18,089 bases of DNA from positions 1 to 18,089 of the forward strand of contig JAGXIA010000047.1 in assembly GCA_024635885.1 (NCBI GenBank), written 5' to 3'. The notes beneath the pieces are model-generated. The model searched no databases. It had not been told where the DNA came from and saw only the letters and a program-made list of their open reading frames with translations. Position 1 is the stretch's first letter. Every line of letters starts with the position of its first letter. The translations under genes and the position numbers were made by a program. Source of the stretch: Helicobacteraceae bacterium. Lineage in GTDB: Bacteria > Campylobacterota > Campylobacteria > Campylobacterales > Sulfurimonadaceae. Positions 13,699 through 18,089 of the stretch are shown here, in pieces.

Positions 13699-16600
13699 AT
13701 GCAGATAAGTAAAACAACGTTTGAATCAGCAAAAGATGTAGCTGCCTCCTGGCAAAGTGACATCGATGAAAACAGAGTGCGCAGTGAGATAAAATTTCAT
13801 AAGATAATGAAAAGAATGCTTAAAAATCCTATGAATAAGCTTTTTCTCATCGAACTACTGGATCAGAGTTTTCGCTCCCATGATGCAGCAAGAATTGCAA
13901 ATCAGTTAGAGTACATATTTTCAAAGTACAAAGGGACAGATGTCTTTACAGATTTTGAGAATTTGTTAGTATGGTCATTTCGACATATCGGGATTTACAT
14001 GCCCAATATCTCTGTTGCACTTTTTATTAAATATCTTCGTAATGACATCAGTGACATAATTATAAAAGGTGAAGATTCTGCACTTAATAAACACCTGCAA
14101 AAGAGACGTGATGAGCATACGAGAGTCAATATAAATATAATCGGTGAGATGGTTTTAGGAGAGAAAGAAGCCGAAGCCAGAATACAAAAATATATTAAAG
14201 CATTAGAAAGTCCACATATAGATTATATTTCCATAAAAATCTCTACCATATTCTCACAAGTCATGCCTGTTGCTCATGAGTGGAGTGTTAACGAAATTTC
14301 AAGTAGATTAGACCGTATTTACTCGGCAGCGATGAAAAATACATTTATCCACGATGGTAAAGAAAAATACAAATTTGTAAACCTTGACATGGAAGAATAT
14401 CATGATATAAACATAACAATAGATGCTTTTATGCAGACACTTTCCAAGGACAAATTTTATTTACTTGAAGCCGGAATTGTCTTACAGGCCTATCTTCCTG
14501 ATACACTTGATAATCTTAAAAAGCTTGTGACATGGGCAAAAAAAAGAATCAACAAAGGTGGCGTGCCGATTAAAATCCGTTTAGTAAAAGGTGCAAATCA
14601 GGAGATGGAACTGACAGAAGCAAGTTTGCGTAACTGGCCGTGTGTGACTTACCTGAACAAAGCCGAGACAGATGCTAATTTTAAGGTTCTAATGAATTAT
14701 CTTATAGAAGCGGACGTCGCACCATATGTACACGTCGGAATAGCTTCTCACAATCTTTTTGACCAAGCCTTAGCGATGTTGATTGCACGTGAGAGAGGGG
14801 TTGAAGCTTATTGCAGTGCCGAGATGCTTGAGGGGATGAGTGAGACAGCCTATCAAGTACTTAAAAATGAGGGTTTGAATGTTATCTTATATGCGCCCAT
14901 AGCGACGAAAGAAACATTTACCAACGCCATCGCTTATCTTGTCAGACGCTTTGATGAAAACACTGCAGAGCAGAACTTTTTACGTCACAGTTTTGGACTC
15001 AGTGTAGATTCACCTGCTTGGAAAACACTTATAGAGACTTATGATGCTTCTTTAGAAGTTCTTCCTCTCATTGCTCTTAGTCCTTTTCGAACACAAGATA
15101 GAAATGAAGAAGTTTTCACACCTGAGTTAGAGCTAGAAAATTACACTTTTAAAAATGAGAGCGATACCGATTTTTCATTACAGCAAAACATAAAATGGTT
15201 AGATGATATTAGTGAAAAATGGAAAAATATATCGAAAAATGGTGGCTATAATGCATATGCTGTAGTTGGCGGAGAACTTGTTTCATCAGAAAATAAAGTA
15301 GAGGTAATAGATAAATCCCAATACCACGAAAAAGTGATTGTTGGAACTTATTCAAGAGCATCTTCTTCTGATTTAAAGGAAGCTGTAGAAGTCGCAAAAG
15401 CTGATGTTGACGGCTGGCGTACACTCAGTACAACACAAAGACAAAAAATTTTAATGGATGTGGCACGAGAGTTTAAAAAGAGCAGGGCTGATCTTGTCGG
15501 CATTGCAGCAGCAGAAGTAGGCAAAGTATTTTCAGAGACAGATGTTGAGGTTTCAGAAGCCATAGATTTTTTGAATTTTTATCCTTACAGCGCTCAAAAA
15601 ATGGGAGCTCTTGAAGGTATGGAAGTCCAGAGTAAAGGAGTGGGGCTTGTTGTCAGTCCTTGGAACTTTCCTATTGCCATTCCTGCGGGCGGTATAGCTG
15701 CGGGATTAGCGGCAGGAAATACCGTTATTATAAAACCTTCATCTGACGCGGTACTTTGTGCATACAGACTTTGTCAATGTTTTTGGGATGGAGGTGTGAG
15801 TAAAAATACTTTGCAGTTTGTTCCATGCAGCGGAGAGGAAGCAGGGGAGCACCTTGTATCAAACAGTGATGTAGATTTTGTGATTTTTACCGGAGGAGAG
15901 ACTACTGCCCAGCAGATGATTAAAAGTCGACCTGATATCCATTTAAGTGCTGAGATAGGCGGAAAAGATGCGACAATTGTCACTGCATTGGCTGACCGTG
16001 ACCAGGCAATTAAAAACATTGTTGCCTCTGCATTTAACAACTCAGGACAGAAATGTTCTGCAACTTCACTTCTAGTTCTTGAGCGGGAAGTGTATGAAGA
16101 TGAAAACTTTAAAAATATGTTGGTTGACGCTACTTCATCTTTGCAAGTAGGTTCAGTATGGGAACTCCAAAACCGTGTAGGTAGTATAGTGGATGTCGCC
16201 TCAGGTAACCTGAAAAAAGCACTCGCAAGCTTAGATGAGGGAGAAGAATGGGCACTTGAACCATCATACGCAGATAATAATCCCTACATGTTAAAACCAT
16301 CTATTCGATGGGGAACAAAAAGAGGTGATTTTTGCCATATGAATGAGCTTTTCGGTCCGGTTTTAAGTGTGATTTGTGCGGATAATCTCGAAGATGCAAT
16401 CGACATCGTAAATGCTACAGGCTATGGGCTCACCTCAGGTTTAGAAAGCTTAGACGAGAGAGAACAAAAAATATTTAAAGAAAAACTCAAGGCGGGAAAT
16501 TTATATATAAACCGTATGACAACGGGAGCTATAGTTATTCGTCAGCCATTTGGCGGAATGGGAAAATCGGCTATAGGCAGTGGTAAAAAAGCAGGCGGTT

Positions 16601-17262
16601 TCAATTACATATCGCAATTTATGAAGTTGCGTTTTAAAGATATAAATTCTGATAATCCTTATGCTGATAAATTACAACCTCTTTTGGATGAAGAAGATAA
16701 AATTGCGTATAGTCTTGAAAAAACATTAAGATTAACAAACGATTTCAATCATTGGCTAGAGGCACATTTTAACAAAGAACATGACTATTCAAATATTAGA
16801 GGTGAAAGTAATGTTATCCGCTACATCGGAGTAAAAAGTGTTCTATTTCGCTTTGAAGAAGACGATGTTTTATATGAGATGTTAACTTCTATCGCTGCTG
16901 CAAAAATGGTGGGTGCAAAAGTTTATGTCTCTATTCCAAATAATCCTAAAGGTGAAGCTTTACTTTATTTACAAGAGAAAAAATCTTTCTTACTTGAGAA
17001 TAATGACACTTTTGTTTTGGAAGATGAAAATGCTCTGGCTAAAGCGATGCAGAGTGTAGAGAGAATTCGCTTTTTACAGCCTCCAGATATTTCTGTTTAT
17101 GAGTCTGTTGCTGAGTATAGTTTGTATATCGCAACTGATCCGTTTATAGAGCATGGACGCATGGAACTTATGCATTACTTTATTGAGCAAAGCATATCAG
17201 ACAGTTACCACAGATATGGGAACCTAGGCCTTCGCGGTCTTATAAAAAAAGGAGAAAAATAA
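13699..17262 (+). CDS. putA: Bifunctional proline dehydrogenase / delta-1-pyrroline-5-carboxylate dehydrogenase (PutA), without DNA-binding domain
   Basis: PutA oxidises proline to glutamate: an FAD domain makes pyrroline-5-carboxylate, passing electrons to quinone, and an NAD+ domain oxidises the resulting semialdehyde. The 1187 residues begin directly with the helical region; the ribbon-helix-helix repressor domain of enteric PutA is missing. The proline dehydrogenase barrel (about 150-450) has IKIRLVKGAN (291-300) and YLVRRFDENTAEQNF (from 413). The aldehyde dehydrogenase domain (about 530-980) has SPWNFPIAIPAGG (WNFP 655-658), AEIGGKDA with Glu752, and GQKCSAT with catalytic Cys786. Residues about 985-1187 are the extra C-terminal domain of longer PutAs, ending with the characteristic RYGNLG (1172-1177). 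AGAAGGA precedes the ATG. The stop overlaps the putP start by one base, so enzyme and transporter are made together. No frameshift or missing catalytic residue is seen. Confidence 0.96.
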   Translation: MQISKTTFESAKDVAASWQSDIDENRVRSEIKFHKIMKRMLKNPMNKLFLIELLDQSFRSHDAARIANQLEYIFSKYKGTDVFTDFENLLVWSFRHIGIYMPNISVALFIKYLRNDISDIIIKGEDSALNKHLQKRRDEHTRVNINIIGEMVLGEKEAEARIQKYIKALESPHIDYISIKISTIFSQVMPVAHEWSVNEISSRLDRIYSAAMKNTFIHDGKEKYKFVNLDMEEYHDINITIDAFMQTLSKDKFYLLEAGIVLQAYLPDTLDNLKKLVTWAKKRINKGGVPIKIRLVKGANQEMELTEASLRNWPCVTYLNKAETDANFKVLMNYLIEADVAPYVHVGIASHNLFDQALAMLIARERGVEAYCSAEMLEGMSETAYQVLKNEGLNVILYAPIATKETFTNAIAYLVRRFDENTAEQNFLRHSFGLSVDSPAWKTLIETYDASLEVLPLIALSPFRTQDRNEEVFTPELELENYTFKNESDTDFSLQQNIKWLDDISEKWKNISKNGGYNAYAVVGGELVSSENKVEVIDKSQYHEKVIVGTYSRASSSDLKEAVEVAKADVDGWRTLSTTQRQKILMDVAREFKKSRADLVGIAAAEVGKVFSETDVEVSEAIDFLNFYPYSAQKMGALEGMEVQSKGVGLVVSPWNFPIAIPAGGIAAGLAAGNTVIIKPSSDAVLCAYRLCQCFWDGGVSKNTLQFVPCSGEEAGEHLVSNSDVDFVIFTGGETTAQQMIKSRPDIHLSAEIGGKDATIVTALADRDQAIKNIVASAFNNSGQKCSATSLLVLEREVYEDENFKNMLVDATSSLQVGSVWELQNRVGSIVDVASGNLKKALASLDEGEEWALEPSYADNNPYMLKPSIRWGTKRGDFCHMNELFGPVLSVICADNLEDAIDIVNATGYGLTSGLESLDEREQKIFKEKLKAGNLYINRMTTGAIVIRQPFGGMGKSAIGSGKKAGGFNYISQFMKLRFKDINSDNPYADKLQPLLDEEDKIAYSLEKTLRLTNDFNHWLEAHFNKEHDYSNIRGESNVIRYIGVKSVLFRFEEDDVLYEMLTSIAAAKMVGAKVYVSIPNNPKGEALLYLQEKKSFLLENNDTFVLEDENALAKAMQSVERIRFLQPPDISVYESVAEYSLYIATDPFIEHGRMELMHYFIEQSISDSYHRYGNLGLRGLIKKGEK

Positions 17263-18089
17263 TGGATACACCGGTAATTATTTCGTTTACAGCATATATG
17301 TTAGGCATGATAGGGATAGGGTTCTATTTTTATTTTAAAACAGAGGATCTTAGTGATTTCGTTTTAGGTGGAAGAAGTTTAGGACCAGGAGTTACAGCAC
17401 TGAGTGCTGGTGCCTCAGACATGAGCGGATGGCTGCTTTTAGGTCTTCCTGGCATGATGTACAGTCAGGGACTTGTCGGGAGTTGGATAGCCGTTGGTCT
17501 CATCACTGGAGCTTACATAAACTGGCATTACGTCGCAAAGCCTCTTCGTGTTTACACTCATCATTTGGGAGATGCGATTACCATTCCTGATTATTTTTCA
17601 AACCGCTTTAACGATAAAGGAAATTTACTACGGGTTGTAACGGCTGTAGTTATTCTTATTTTTTACACTCTTTACACATCTTCGGGACTTGTCGGCGGTG
17701 CAAAACTTTTTGAAGCCACCTTTCACCTTGATTATGACACAGCACTTTTGGTTGGAAGTTTTATTATAGTGTCCTATACTTTCTTAGGTGGTTACAATGC
17801 TGTAAGCTGGACAGATTTTATTCAAGGTATATTAATGATGCTTGCTCTTGCCATTGTTCCTCTGGTCGTTATTTATGATGTAGGCGGTATGAGTGAAGGA
17901 TTGAAGATTATAGAGTCTATTGATCCATCTAATCTTGATGTTTTTCACGGAGCGTCCATAGTCAGTGTTCTTTCTTTGATGGCTTGGGGACTCGGATATT
18001 TTGGTCAACCGCACATACTTGTTCGCTTTATGTCTATTCGACATGAAGATGAGATGAACCGTGCAAAAACTATCGGCATGACTTGGATG
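17262..18089 (+). CDS. putP: Sodium/proline symporter PutP, 3' part cut off by the window edge
   Basis: PutP imports proline with Na+ through the inner membrane (SSS/SLC5 family). The ATG at 17262 overlaps the putA stop by one base (TAATG), with AGGAG seven bases upstream. I translated 276 in-frame residues to the window edge, a little over half of the usual roughly 490. They contain FVLGGRSLGPGVTALSAG and then ASDMSGWLLLGLPG, the PutP signature in which Asp53 and Ser55 correspond to the sodium-site Asp55 and Ser57 of E. coli PutP. Further on come GDAITIPDYFSNRF, SYTFLGGYNAVSWTDFIQG and GLGYFGQPHILVRFM, all typical of PutP rather than pantothenate or sugar symporters. Coupling with putA makes the proline substrate firm. 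Confidence 0.95.
   Translation, partial: MDTPVIISFTAYMLGMIGIGFYFYFKTEDLSDFVLGGRSLGPGVTALSAGASDMSGWLLLGLPGMMYSQGLVGSWIAVGLITGAYINWHYVAKPLRVYTHHLGDAITIPDYFSNRFNDKGNLLRVVTAVVILIFYTLYTSSGLVGGAKLFEATFHLDYDTALLVGSFIIVSYTFLGGYNAVSWTDFIQGILMMLALAIVPLVVIYDVGGMSEGLKIIESIDPSNLDVFHGASIVSVLSLMAWGLGYFGQPHILVRFMSIRHEDEMNRAKTIGMTWM

Noticed and set aside
15209..16040. Three minus-strand ORFs inside putA.
   Set aside because: They are low-quality translations lying over conserved catalytic motifs of the aldehyde dehydrogenase domain on the other strand.

Overview
The window is chromosomal DNA from a Campylobacterota (epsilonproteobacterial) organism, most like Sulfurimonas and its relatives. The DNA is AT-rich, intergenic spaces are short, and TTG and GTG starts are used. 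The order fliQ-murB next to recA-eno-(FtsB-like)-(AMIN protein) is the cluster I know from Campylobacter and Helicobacter. The futalosine-type menaquinone gene mqnD fits the same group. The species assignment is inference; I could not search a database.

Layout. Positions 1-1601 (minus) hold a tight run mqnD > fliQ > murB; murB runs off the left edge. Positions 1706-5099 (plus) hold recA, eno, a one-pass FtsB/DivIC-like protein and, from its own extended -10 promoter, a secreted AMIN-domain protein. Positions 5109-7452 (minus) hold two envelope proteins: a DUF3015 protein, then, past a perfect hairpin, a large DUF4105 protein. The DUF4105 gene has no ATG, GTG or TTG that would include its signal peptide; ATT at 6935 behind a good ribosome binding site is the best start. 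Positions 7453-7835 have no large gene but hold an unannotated 24-codon ORF with promoter and ribosome binding site, an 18-bp perfect palindrome with a related partial copy, and a terminator-like hairpin pointing leftward.

Positions 7836-8891 (plus) encode a CNNM/CorC-type membrane protein with CBS domains. It converges on a minus-strand operon at 8914-11759: unknown small basic protein > TrxC-type thioredoxin (overlapping by 10 bp) > SLC1-type symporter > EamA permease (overlapping by 4 bp). A roughly 100-bp composition-shifted island bounded by short inverted repeats lies at 11913-12016. Then comes a GNAT-nitrilase fusion protein (minus, ending at 12026), divergent from a putA-putP proline catabolism operon at 13699-18089; putP runs off the right edge.

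How the genes fit together. The left half is housekeeping: menaquinone synthesis, flagellar export, peptidoglycan precursor synthesis, recombination, glycolysis and division. The right half concerns small-molecule uptake and amino-acid catabolism. PutP imports proline with Na+ and PutA oxidises it to glutamate. The SLC1 symporter probably takes up glutamate, aspartate or dicarboxylates, but its promoter and operon are separate. I found no CRISPR array, tRNA, rRNA, prophage or intact insertion sequence. Nothing here is clearly a new multi-gene system; the least explained pieces are the 7.45-7.84 kb intergenic region, the small protein translationally overlapped with trxC, and the 11.9-12.0 kb island.
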